37,244 nt of DNA from Synergistaceae bacterium (GTDB lineage Bacteria; Synergistota; Synergistia; Synergistales; Synergistaceae), in the NCBI GenBank assembly GCA_030533085.1, contig JAUNJZ010000026.1:1-37244 (forward strand), written 5' to 3'. Below the pieces are notes generated by a model. That model was not told the DNA's origin, searched no databases, and worked only from the letters and a program-made list of their open reading frames with translations. Positions 1 to 6,826 of the stretch are shown here, piece by piece. Position numbers and translations under genes: made by a program. How positions within the stretch are numbered: position 1 is the stretch's first letter; every line of letters begins with the position of its first letter.

Positions 1-68
1 CTTAACCCACAGGTTTTGCTTGACATCTTGTTCTTTCCAAAAAAGTAAATGCTGTTGCCCTGCAACTT

Positions 69-106
69 CCGGCGCGGCGCTTATAAAGGATACAAAGCCG
101 CGCCGG
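69..106 (-). terminator. GC-rich inverted repeat downstream of the ADP-ribosylglycohydrolase gene
   Basis: Two perfect 10-base arms (69-78 and 97-106, CCGGCGCGGC and its complement) flank an 18-base loop just past the stop codon of the minus-strand gene. The position fits a transcription terminator, but no clean U-tract follows on the minus strand, so it may act only as an mRNA 3'-end stabiliser. Bases 1-68 hold nothing I recognise. Confidence 0.4.
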
Positions 107-109
107 GCT

Positions 110-1261
110 TTATATCCAGTGTTTGCCGGAAGAAAATATCGGATGCGGCTCTATGCGGAAGCGTCCGCGCGGCGAAGAGCCGTAGCCGCCATCGGCGTAG
201 TTTTCAAGGTAGAGGTCGAAGCCGTTTCTGTTTAGCGCGATGAAGGCGTCCTCAAAGGATTTAAAGCAGAGCTGGTCGAAGATGACGGAGCTGTCTGTCG
301 AGAAGTAGACGCTCGCCTCGCGCGGGATTTCGGATTCCGTTACGAAGGCCCAAAGTTCCTCGCGTGTTTCCGGCTCCTTCACCCACCAGCGGCAGCCTCC
401 GGGGTTCAGCTTCAGCAGCTCGTAGGGCATACCATTTTCCGAGGGGCGTCCATCCGCGCTCTCCCGGCCGCAGCAGAAGAAGTTGTACCGGGAATCAAGG
501 TATTTTTTGTTGAATTCGCCTATGACTTTCAGCGCGTCCTGCGGCATCAGGATGTTGAGCAGCGTCACCCAGCGCTTTGAGAGCGGGCCGTAAAAGGCCT
601 CCGCGACCGCTCCGGCTATGCAGGCCTGGGTGTCGGAGTCGCCTCCCAGCGATACGGCGTTGCAGAGGGCGTCTTCGTAAGAATCCGATTCGAGGAAGGC
701 TATAAGAGCCTCCGGAACGCTGCCCTGACAGGATGAGTCGAAGCTGTAGTCCGGCCTTATATCGTCAAGCGCGCGGCTGAGGTCGTAGCCGAATTCTCTT
801 TCAACATATTCTTTTATTTCCTCTTTTGAAGCCCCTTTGCGCGCGAGGAATACCGACGCGGCGACGGCGGAGGCTCCCTTTATCCCTTCTGGGTGGCTGT
901 GGCTGGGGGCCGCGTTTTTCTTCGCCTCCTCAAGGACTTCTTCAATGCTGTCAAAGGCCCAGCCGATGGGGGAGACTCGCATGGCGGAGCCGTTGCCGTA
1001 GCTCTCGCCGATCTCGTCGCCGTCGGAGACGCACCAGCGGCGGAATTTCTGTCCGTAGCCGGCGTTTGGGTAGCTGCGTCCCCAGTATTTGAATACCGGC
1101 ATGTATGCGTAGTCGTGGAGAAGCGCGTCCGCCGTCGCTACCGTCAATATGGAGTCGTCTGTGAAACGGCTTTGCTCAGAGATGAAATCAAAGTCTTTGC
1201 TTTTATGCGGATTCCGCTCGAATACCGAGCCGACGATATCTCCTATAAGTGCGCCTAACAT
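110..1261 (-). CDS. ADP-ribosylglycohydrolase family protein with C-terminal extension
   Basis: A 383-residue protein of the ADP-ribosylglycohydrolase (ARH/DraG) family, which hydrolyses ADP-ribose from proteins or small molecules using two magnesium ions. The metal-binding TDDS motif is at residues 34-37 and the second GGDSDT motif at 206-211. The glycine-rich GNGSAMR segment is near 90, and an SHSHPEG segment follows near 120. The recognisable domain ends near residue 255. The remaining roughly 125 residues, rich in aromatic and charged residues, form an extension I do not recognise; the core family is usually about 250-300 residues. The gene is monocistronic, preceded by a TATAAT box and a weak AGAGAG ribosome-binding site. 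Family assignment is firm; the substrate cannot be told from sequence. Confidence 0.88.
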   Translation of the reverse strand: MLGALIGDIVGSVFERNPHKSKDFDFISEQSRFTDDSILTVATADALLHDYAYMPVFKYWGRSYPNAGYGQKFRRWCVSDGDEIGESYGNGSAMRVSPIGWAFDSIEEVLEEAKKNAAPSHSHPEGIKGASAVAASVFLARKGASKEEIKEYVEREFGYDLSRALDDIRPDYSFDSSCQGSVPEALIAFLESDSYEDALCNAVSLGGDSDTQACIAGAVAEAFYGPLSKRWVTLLNILMPQDALKVIGEFNKKYLDSRYNFFCCGRESADGRPSENGMPYELLKLNPGGCRWWVKEPETREELWAFVTESEIPREASVYFSTDSSVIFDQLCFKSFEDAFIALNRNGFDLYLENYADGGYGSSPRGRFRIEPHPIFSSGKHWI

Positions 1262-1294
1262 TTATATCACTCTCTTAATTAAAAATAATGATAC

Positions 1295-1300
1295 ATTATA
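1295..1300 (-). promoter_or_regulatory. Probable -10 element for the ADP-ribosylglycohydrolase gene
   Basis: A perfect TATAAT on the minus strand lies about 34 bases upstream of the ATG. The expected -35 position holds only a poor match (TATTTA or TTATTT, spacing 17-18), so this is an inferred sigma-70-type promoter of moderate confidence. Confidence 0.45.
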
Positions 1301-1361
1301 CTATAGGAAGCGCTGATTAAATAACCCTGCATATTAATATTACAGAGACGATTTCCGGCGC

Positions 1362-2006
1362 TTACAGCCCCTTTTGTTCCGGGCGCTCAAATGGGTCGCC
1401 CAGGTGCGCGGCGTCGCCCATCAGCAGCATCCTGGGGGCGCTGCCTTTCTTTACTTCGACGACGGTTATGCTGCAATTCGGCAGCTGAAATCTGAAGAAG
1501 CTCGACAGCGGCGCGTCCAGCCAGTGGCAGAGCAGCACTTTTATTACTGCGTCGTGCGAGGCGAGCAGCAGGTCTCCTTCATATTTTTCGGCGGCGGCCT
1601 GAACTGCCGGCGCGGCGCGGCGCAGTATATCTTCCAGATTTTCACCCCGCGCCCCAGGCATTTTTACCTTTTCCGGCTCGCTGCGCCATAGGCGCATCAG
1701 CTCCGGCCACTCGGCCTCTATATCGTCGGCCAGCCGCCCCTCCCAGGAGCCGTGGTTGATTTCAGTCAAGGCGTCAACTGTAATAAACTGCCCGTACTCA
1801 CATTCCGAGGAGGCGATTTCCGCCGTTTTTCGTGCGCGCGCCAGCGGGCTTGTCAGCACCGCGTCAAATTTATGTCCCGCCAGCCTATTTCCCAGCAGCC
1901 TCGCCTGACGCAGTCCGTTTTCGTTCAGCTCCGTGTCTTCCTGCCCCTGAAAGCGTCCCTCGACATTCCATGCCGTTTCGCCGTGTCTTATGACAAAAAA
2001 TCTCAT
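1362..2006 (-). CDS. Histidine phosphatase family protein, candidate phosphoserine phosphatase
   Basis: A 214-residue protein of the histidine phosphatase (phosphoglycerate mutase-like) superfamily. The phospho-accepting His8 is in the RHGE motif (residues 7-10). Arg57 and Glu82 fit the substrate pocket, and the second catalytic histidine is His151 in SHDAV. It starts one base after the serA stop codon, so it is the last gene of the aminotransferase-serA operon. Metal-independent phosphoserine phosphatases of this superfamily are known, for example in Hydrogenobacter, and no HAD-type serB occurs here. The context therefore suggests it performs the last step of serine synthesis. Other possibilities are a CobC-type alpha-ribazole phosphatase or a broad-specificity phosphatase. 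The superfamily is certain; the substrate is inferred. Confidence 0.85.
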   Translation of the reverse strand: MRFFVIRHGETAWNVEGRFQGQEDTELNENGLRQARLLGNRLAGHKFDAVLTSPLARARKTAEIASSECEYGQFITVDALTEINHGSWEGRLADDIEAEWPELMRLWRSEPEKVKMPGARGENLEDILRRAAPAVQAAAEKYEGDLLLASHDAVIKVLLCHWLDAPLSSFFRFQLPNCSITVVEVKKGSAPRMLLMGDAAHLGDPFERPEQKGL

Positions 2007-2007
2007 T

Positions 2008-3654
2008 TTATCCTGCTTTCGTGAAGTCTACAGTCGCGACCCAGAGCATGTCGCCGTTTTTGACAAGCTCCTGATTGAGATTGTCGTCTATATCGCCGTC
2101 TATCTCGAGAGCGCCGAGGGCGAGGCCGCTTCCGTCCTTGCGTCCGAGCGCGAAGCTTGCGATGTTGACCTTTGCCGCGCCGAGTATGCTGCCTATTTTG
2201 CCGATAACGCCGGGGCGGTCGTGGTTCTGGAATATCAGCAGCTTGCCGCCGGGGACGAAGTCCACCCAGTAATCGTTGACGCGGACTATGCGCTGGCGTC
2301 CCTCTTCCGTTATGGTGGCGAGCAGAGAGACGGGCCCTTTGGCCGTCTCCAGCTCCACTTCGATGGTATTTTTATAGGTGCGCGGCTCTCCGTAGCTTTC
2401 GTCGATGGAGATGTGGCGGTCTTTCGCGAGCAGCGGCGCTATCATGTAGGTCACTGATGTGCCGATGCTTACCTCAAGCATTCCTTTCAGAACTGCGATG
2501 GTGTATGGGCGCAGTTTGTTCGCGACGCATTTCTCTTCATCATCAAAAAGCGCGCCGCGCAGCGTCACGTGGCATTTGTGGGCCGCGGAGCCGCGCACCT
2601 GCGCAAGTCTGGCGGCCAGCAGGCCGAGTTTGCGGGCGAGGTTGAGGTACATTCTCTGGTCTCCGTTAAGCGACTGTTCCATGAATGGCAGGTTGACGGC
2701 GTGGTTGTAAGGCTCGCCGCGCAGCACCATCAGCATATTCCAGGCCGCTATGCGCGCCACCTCAGACTGCGCTTCGATCGTGTTAGCCCCTATGTGAGGG
2801 GTTATGACTATCCTGTCCGCTATATCTTCGGCAAGGAATGGGTGGTCGGCGGAAAGCGGCTCTTCGCTGAATACGTCGGTCGCGAAGCCGTAAAGGCGCT
2901 CTTCGCGGACGGCCTCCGCCACGGCAGCCTCGTCAACAATGCCGCCGCGCGCGCAGTTCACCAGATAGGCTCCGTGTTTGAAGGCGCGGAGCATCGCCGC
3001 GTCTATCATGTTTTTCGTCTCTTCGGTGAGCGGCGTGTGGATAGTCACCATATCGGCCAGCGATACGGCCCCTTCCAGGTCGCTCATCAGCTCTACGTTA
3101 AGGGAATCGGCGCGTTTTTGCGGAATGTACGGGTCATAGGCTATGACCTCCATTCCGAAGGCGCGCGCGCGCTTCGCCACCTCGCCGCCTATGCGTCCGA
3201 GGCCGATTACGAGCAGCGTTTTTCCGCTGAGCTGGCGGCCTGTGAATTTGCCGCGATCCCATTTGCCCTCGTGGAGCGATGTACAGGCCTGCGGGACCTT
3301 TCTCACCACAGCGAGCATGTTGGCCATTGTCAGCTCCGTGGCGGCGAGAGTGTTGCCGCTGGGGGCGTTGATGACAATAATGCCGCGGCGGCTGGCGACC
3401 GGCAGATCTATGTTGTCAACGCCGACGCCGGCGCGTCCTATGACCTTGAGCTTTTTCCCGGCCTCTATCTTCGCCGCGTCCATTGTCGTGCCGCTGCGTG
3501 TGAGGATGGCGTCGACGCCGGCGAGCTTTTCTATAAGCTCTTCCTCTGTAAGCTCAAGCGCAACTTCAAGCTCGACGTCCTGCGCGGCTCTGAATATGTC
3601 AAGCCCCGCCTCGCCAACCTTTTCAGTAACTAATACTTTCCATTTTTCGCTCAT
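2008..3654 (-). CDS. serA: D-3-phosphoglycerate dehydrogenase
   Basis: SerA oxidises 3-phosphoglycerate to 3-phosphohydroxypyruvate with NAD, the first step of serine synthesis. The order is a split catalytic domain, an NAD-binding Rossmann domain (GLGRIGGEVAKRARAFG), an intervening allosteric domain, and a C-terminal ACT domain containing NHDRPGVIGKIGSILG. Catalytic residues are seen in NCARGGIVDE (Arg), FSEEP (Glu) and TPHIGANT (His). This is the long ACT-bearing form, about 548 residues, so serine feedback is plausible. I chose the ATG giving MSEKWKVLV, which matches the usual family start and has a GGAT element upstream; an ATG at 3678 would add eight residues but has a poor ribosome-binding site. 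The gene lies between the aminotransferase and the histidine phosphatase, downstream of a serine-rich leader peptide. Confidence 0.95.
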   Translation of the reverse strand: MSEKWKVLVTEKVGEAGLDIFRAAQDVELEVALELTEEELIEKLAGVDAILTRSGTTMDAAKIEAGKKLKVIGRAGVGVDNIDLPVASRRGIIVINAPSGNTLAATELTMANMLAVVRKVPQACTSLHEGKWDRGKFTGRQLSGKTLLVIGLGRIGGEVAKRARAFGMEVIAYDPYIPQKRADSLNVELMSDLEGAVSLADMVTIHTPLTEETKNMIDAAMLRAFKHGAYLVNCARGGIVDEAAVAEAVREERLYGFATDVFSEEPLSADHPFLAEDIADRIVITPHIGANTIEAQSEVARIAAWNMLMVLRGEPYNHAVNLPFMEQSLNGDQRMYLNLARKLGLLAARLAQVRGSAAHKCHVTLRGALFDDEEKCVANKLRPYTIAVLKGMLEVSIGTSVTYMIAPLLAKDRHISIDESYGEPRTYKNTIEVELETAKGPVSLLATITEEGRQRIVRVNDYWVDFVPGGKLLIFQNHDRPGVIGKIGSILGAAKVNIASFALGRKDGSGLALGALEIDGDIDDNLNQELVKNGDMLWVATVDFTKAG

Positions 3655-3688
3655 TTCAATCATCCAATCGTCATTCATTCTTTTTATT

Positions 3689-4825
3689 TCAGTTGCCGTT
3701 AAAAATCTGTTGGGCAGTTTTTAGATAACTATCGTCCTTTGTATCCGCGTCTATAGATGAGGCAATGGCTGTGAGGATATCATTCATTTCATCCCATCCC
3801 CAGTCGCTGTAATGCGCCGCGCGGATGATCTTTCCCTTGAGCGCCCCCTGTCCTCCGGCTGTCTCAAAGCCCAGCGCGGAGAGTATTTTGCGGGTAGCTT
3901 CACTGCCTCCCGCCGGAGCGGAGAAGGCCGTCACGCCGGCGGAGCGCAGAGCCTTATCCTTTACCAGAAGCTCGCAGCCAAGCAGTTCGACGGCGGCCGC
4001 AAAGGCCGATGCCCAGCGCCTGCGTTTCGCGAACCAGTCGCGCGAGCCCTTTGCCAGTATTACCTCCAGCGCCGCGTCGAGGGAGTAGTAGAGCGATACC
4101 GGCGGCGTGTACGGGTTGGCGTAGGATTTTTCCGTCATCTGCGCGAGATGGAGTTTCAGGTCAAAATAATAGCTGGGGCAACCGCGTTTGTCCAGCTCGG
4201 CAAGCGCGCGCGGCGAGAGCCATATCAGCCCAAGTCCGGGAGGGGTCATCAGCCCCTTTTGCGAGGCTGTGCATAAAACGTCTATCCCCCATTTTTCCGG
4301 CAGCGCTTCCATCGCTCCGACAGAGCTTACGCCGTCCGCCATTATCAGCGGCCTTTTAGCGGCGGGCAGCGCGGCGATTATATCCTTTAAGGGAACTGTG
4401 ACGCCGGTCGAGGTTTCATTATGCGTTATGAGTATGGCGCGCGCCTCCGGATGCTCGCGCAGCAGCGCAGCAGCGCTCTCCGCATCCGGCGCTTCTCCGG
4501 CGGTAAAGTCGGCGGAGACGGCGCGCGCTCCTGTACGCGAGGCTATCTCCCGAAAGCGTTCGCCGAATACTCCGCAGGAAAGGGAGATGAACTCATCTCC
4601 GGGGCGGAGAAAATTAACCGCCGCGCACTCAAGCGCCCCGGTGCCGGAGGAGGGGAGTATCACCACAGGCGACTCGCTCTCAAAAAGCAGCCGCAGCTTC
4701 GCGGAGATTCCCTTGAAGAGAGAAGAAAATTCTTCGCATCTGTGGCTGATCATCTGAGCGGAGCCTGCTCCGAGAACTTCCTTAGGAAGCTGAACGGGGC
4801 CGGGGGTAAGCAAATATTTTTTCAA
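3689..4825 (-). CDS. Class V aminotransferase (serine-pyruvate / alanine-glyoxylate type), probable phosphoserine aminotransferase role
   Basis: A pyridoxal-phosphate fold-type I, class V aminotransferase of the AGXT/serine-pyruvate family. It opens with LTPGPVQLP. The cofactor phosphate-binding SGTGALE is near residues 60-66, the aspartate is in MADGVSSVG, and the Schiff-base lysine is about Lys190 in SQKGLMTPPG. I place the start at TTG 4825 because AGGAGG lies eight bases upstream; an in-frame GTG at 4846 would put that Shine-Dalgarno inside the gene. It is the first gene of the operon with serA, the same pairing as TM1400-TM1401 in Thermotoga. It probably converts 3-phosphohydroxypyruvate to phosphoserine in place of canonical SerC. 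Substrate specificity is inferred from context; glyoxylate or pyruvate transamination remains possible. Confidence 0.88.
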   Translation of the reverse strand: MKKYLLTPGPVQLPKEVLGAGSAQMISHRCEEFSSLFKGISAKLRLLFESESPVVILPSSGTGALECAAVNFLRPGDEFISLSCGVFGERFREIASRTGARAVSADFTAGEAPDAESAAALLREHPEARAILITHNETSTGVTVPLKDIIAALPAAKRPLIMADGVSSVGAMEALPEKWGIDVLCTASQKGLMTPPGLGLIWLSPRALAELDKRGCPSYYFDLKLHLAQMTEKSYANPYTPPVSLYYSLDAALEVILAKGSRDWFAKRRRWASAFAAAVELLGCELLVKDKALRSAGVTAFSAPAGGSEATRKILSALGFETAGGQGALKGKIIRAAHYSDWGWDEMNDILTAIASSIDADTKDDSYLKTAQQIFNGN

Positions 4826-4863
4826 AGTCAGAACCTCCTGAAGCACAAATATGTAAACTGTAA

Positions 4864-4892
4864 TAAAAAAGACCGAAAGTATCCTTTCAGTC
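4864..4892 (-). terminator. Attenuator terminator in the serine operon leader
   Basis: On the minus strand GACTGAAAG (4892-4884) pairs with CTTTCGGTC (4879-4871) through a GATA loop (nine pairs, one G-U), followed directly by six Ts (4870-4865). It lies about 40 bases before the aminotransferase start and downstream of the operon promoter, so it must be conditional. Its 5' arm overlaps the 3' arm of a competing helix at 4890-4892. Confidence 0.9.
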
Positions 4893-4958
4893 TCAAAACG
4901 TATCCCCTCTTTTTTACTTTTATCGCCGAGGCAGCATTTCTGCTATTCGCTTTGAGAC
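4890..4958 (-). promoter_or_regulatory. Predicted antiterminator helix of the serine operon leader
   Basis: On the minus strand GTCTCAAAGCG (4958-4948), which covers codons 29-32 of the leader peptide, is complementary over 11 bases with one G-U pair to CGTTTTGAGAC (4900-4890). The second arm shares three bases (up to five if the terminator stem is extended) with the terminator's 5' arm, so the two structures compete. A ribosome at the leader stop codon (4943-4945) would cover the first arm and allow termination. A ribosome stalled at the earlier Ser codons would leave it free. A small hairpin (arms 4978-4984 and 4962-4968) lies inside the leader ORF and may help separate the states. Confidence 0.75.
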
Positions 4959-5041
4959 AAGCGCGGGAAAGAAAAACTCCCGCGAGAAGAGAGGCGCGAA
5001 ATAGACGACGATGATAAAAACGAACATATATAACAGAACAT
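4943..5041 (-). CDS. Serine-rich leader peptide of the serine biosynthesis operon
   Basis: A 32-codon ORF on the minus strand starts with ATG at 5041 and ends with TAG at 4945-4943. Twelve of 32 residues are serine (positions 7, 10-13, 15, 18, 19, 22, 24, 29, 31), including four consecutive Ser codons, TCA TCG TCG TCT, at 10-13. An AGAGGGGA Shine-Dalgarno-like element lies about nine bases upstream, and the ORF begins about 32 bases after the predicted transcription start. Its stop codon is immediately after one arm of an antiterminator helix. Length, amino-acid bias and position match classical leader peptides such as those of the his, thr and leu operons. The downstream genes make serine, so I infer it senses charged tRNA-Ser. 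No experimental support is available to me. Confidence 0.82.
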   Translation of the reverse strand: MFCYICSFLSSSSISRLSSRGSFSFPRLSQSE

Positions 5042-5079
5042 CCCGACCGATCCCCTCTCAAACTTTTTATCAGTTTACT

Positions 5080-5108
5080 TTTATACGCCAAACTCCCTGT
5101 AATGTCAA
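5080..5108 (-). promoter_or_regulatory. Sigma-70-type promoter of the serine operon
   Basis: On the minus strand TTGACA (5108-5103), a 17-base spacer, then TATAAA (5085-5080). Transcription would start near 5073, giving a leader of about 248 nt before the aminotransferase start. It is a near-consensus promoter, consistent with regulation mainly by attenuation after initiation. Confidence 0.8.
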
Positions 5109-5159
5109 TAGTGTCATAGACTTACAAGCGTTGAAAATCACGCGCCGTTTGCGCGCTTA

Positions 5160-5244
5160 CCGCTGTAAATTATTTTTTCTCTTCGCTCACAGGCTGTCAT
5201 TTATAAGATATAATTTAGGACGCAATGTGAATGGGGTAAGGGAG
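5160..5244 (+). repeat. 85-bp direct repeat, left copy
   Basis: This segment recurs at 6734-6818 with a single difference (G at 5236, A at 6810). It contains a promoter and ends in a TAAGGGAG ribosome-binding site. The copies lie 1574 bp apart and bracket the AlbA_2 gene; similarity stops at TAAGGGAG on the 3' side. Upstream of 5160 only a faint similarity may persist. Confidence 0.95.
5186..5214 (+). promoter_or_regulatory. Promoter in the left repeat copy, driving the AlbA_2 gene
   Basis: CTCACA (5186-5191), a 17-base spacer and a perfect TATAAT (5209-5214), about 37 bases before the ATG. The same promoter occurs in the right repeat copy in front of mltG, so both genes should be expressed from identical signals. 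Confidence 0.65.
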
Positions 5245-5250
5245 ATTCTC

Positions 5251-6669
5251 ATGATAGAAAAATTGATAGCCGAAGCGACCGAGTGTGATTACAAGGCTGC
5301 ACTGGAAGTTAAAAAGCCAAAGAGCTGGCTGAAAAGTGTTAGCGCCTTTGCCAATGGGATTGGCGGTACACTGTTTTTTGGCGTTGCCGATGACCGTGAA
5401 ATTGTGGGATTAACTGATGTGCAGTCGGATGCAGAAACCATCAGCCGCCTTATTCGAGAGCGCATCACGCCGTTGCCGCATTTTGTACTTACACCTGTAA
5501 AGGAGAACGGAAAAGAACTTCTGATTTTAAAGATTGCTGCCGGACGCGCCACACCCTATTACTATAAAGCTGACGGTATTATGAAAGCCTATATTCGCAG
5601 TGGGAATGATAGTGTGCCAGCCCCGGGACATGTGCTGAATGAATTGATTTTAAAGGGTACAAATCAGTCCTTTGACTCACTTGTAACAAACGCCCCAAAA
5701 GATGATTACAGCTTTACGCTATTGGAAGCTGTCTATCTGGAACGCACTGGGCATCACTTTGAAGCTACAGATTATATTTCATTTGGACTGATAGATAAAA
5801 ACGGCTTCCTGACCAATGCCGGCAGACTGCTGACAGACCAGCACAGCGTGTTCAATTGCCGACTGTTCTGCACACGTTGGAATGGTTTAGAAAAAGGCTC
5901 CATTTTCGATGACGCGCTGGACAATAAGGAATATGCCGGAGGCTTGATTTATTTGCTGCAAAGCGGCTATGATTTTATCCGCAACAATTCCAAAACTCGC
6001 TTTGCCAAAGAAGCGCGTTTCCGTGTAGACAAGCCGGACTACAGTGACCGGGCAGTAACTGAGGCTTTGGTAAATGCCCTTATACATCGTGATTTCATCA
6101 TCATGGGAAGGGAAATCCACATCGATATGTACGATGACCGTTTGGAAATACAATCGCCTGGCGGAATGTTCGAGGGCAAGCCGATTCAGGAATGCGACAT
6201 CAACTCCATTTGTTCTGTACGACGCAATCCCGTCATTGCCGATTTGTTCCACCGTATGAAGTACATGGAGCGCAGGGGCAGCGGTTTGAAAAAGATTTTA
6301 AGTGAAACCGCAAAGCTGCCAGGATATACTGAACAGCTAAAGCCTGAGTTTTACTCCACTTCTTTCGATTTTCGTGTGATTTTGAAGAATGTAAATTATA
6401 ACTTGTTGGTTTCCCCACAAGTAATCCTACAAGATACCCCACAAGATAACAAACAAGTCAGTTTCGAGGAAAAGATACTTATATTCTGCAAAGAAGCGCG
6501 CAGCCGCAGGGAAATCGCGCAATATTTCGGTTATAAGGATGTACGGCACTTTTCCATCAGCTATTTGCGCCCCCTCATGGAGCAAAAAAGATTGCGGTTG
6601 ACTATTCCAGATAAGCCCAACAGCCGCAACCAGAAATATATCGTATCTACAGCCAAGAAAGAGGGATAA
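5251..6669 (+). CDS. AlbA_2 (Schlafen-like) domain ATP-binding protein
   Basis: A 472-residue protein of the family usually annotated as ATP-binding or Schlafen AlbA_2 domain protein. Residues about 10-130 form the AlbA_2 nucleic-acid-binding domain (KSVSAFANGIGGTLFFGVADD). Around residues 270-350 is a GHKL-type ATPase region (TEALVNALIHRDF, SPGGMF, ERRGSGLKKI). The C-terminus resembles a winged helix. I chose ATG 5251 because of the GGGAG ribosome-binding site in the preceding repeat; an in-frame extension to 5011 lacks support. Family members are often DNA-binding regulators or accessory genes in variable islands; the function is unknown. The gene is visibly more AT-rich than its neighbours and lies between 85-bp direct repeats, which suggests acquisition by transfer. 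Confidence 0.88.
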   Translation: MIEKLIAEATECDYKAALEVKKPKSWLKSVSAFANGIGGTLFFGVADDREIVGLTDVQSDAETISRLIRERITPLPHFVLTPVKENGKELLILKIAAGRATPYYYKADGIMKAYIRSGNDSVPAPGHVLNELILKGTNQSFDSLVTNAPKDDYSFTLLEAVYLERTGHHFEATDYISFGLIDKNGFLTNAGRLLTDQHSVFNCRLFCTRWNGLEKGSIFDDALDNKEYAGGLIYLLQSGYDFIRNNSKTRFAKEARFRVDKPDYSDRAVTEALVNALIHRDFIIMGREIHIDMYDDRLEIQSPGGMFEGKPIQECDINSICSVRRNPVIADLFHRMKYMERRGSGLKKILSETAKLPGYTEQLKPEFYSTSFDFRVILKNVNYNLLVSPQVILQDTPQDNKQVSFEEKILIFCKEARSRREIAQYFGYKDVRHFSISYLRPLMEQKRLRLTIPDKPNSRNQKYIVSTAKKEG

Positions 6670-6733
6670 TATCACTTTACAACCGCTTGTTTATTTTAGT
6701 GGCAAACGCTGAAAACATGCTTTGCGGCACCGG

Positions 6734-6818
6734 CCGCTGTAAATTATTTTTTCTCTTCGCTCACAGGCTGTCATTTATAAGATATAATTTAGGACGCAAT
6801 GTGAATGGGATAAGGGAG
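6734..6818 (+). repeat. 85-bp direct repeat, right copy
   Basis: Matches 5160-5244 with one substitution. This copy supplies the promoter and ribosome-binding site for mltG and is probably the ancestral one, since mltG is the conserved neighbour. Between the AlbA_2 stop codon and this repeat (6670-6733) I see no terminator. Confidence 0.95.
6760..6788 (+). promoter_or_regulatory. Promoter in the right repeat copy, driving mltG
   Basis: CTCACA (6760-6765), 17-base spacer, TATAAT (6783-6788); identical to the left copy. Confidence 0.65.
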
Positions 6819-6826
6819 CTGCGGCG

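Noticed and set aside
2569-3633. Open frame of 354 codons on the plus strand opposite serA
   Set aside because: It lies wholly within serA on the other strand, has no recognisable domain, and results from the GC-rich codon bias of serA.
4825-5108. T-box or known riboswitch in the serine operon leader
   Set aside because: No T-box AGGGTGG-type sequence or known riboswitch core was seen; the Ser-rich ORF explains the terminator better.
5011-5250. N-terminal extension of the AlbA_2 protein back to 5011
   Set aside because: It would include the promoter and repeat; the ribosome-binding site and family start favour ATG 5251.
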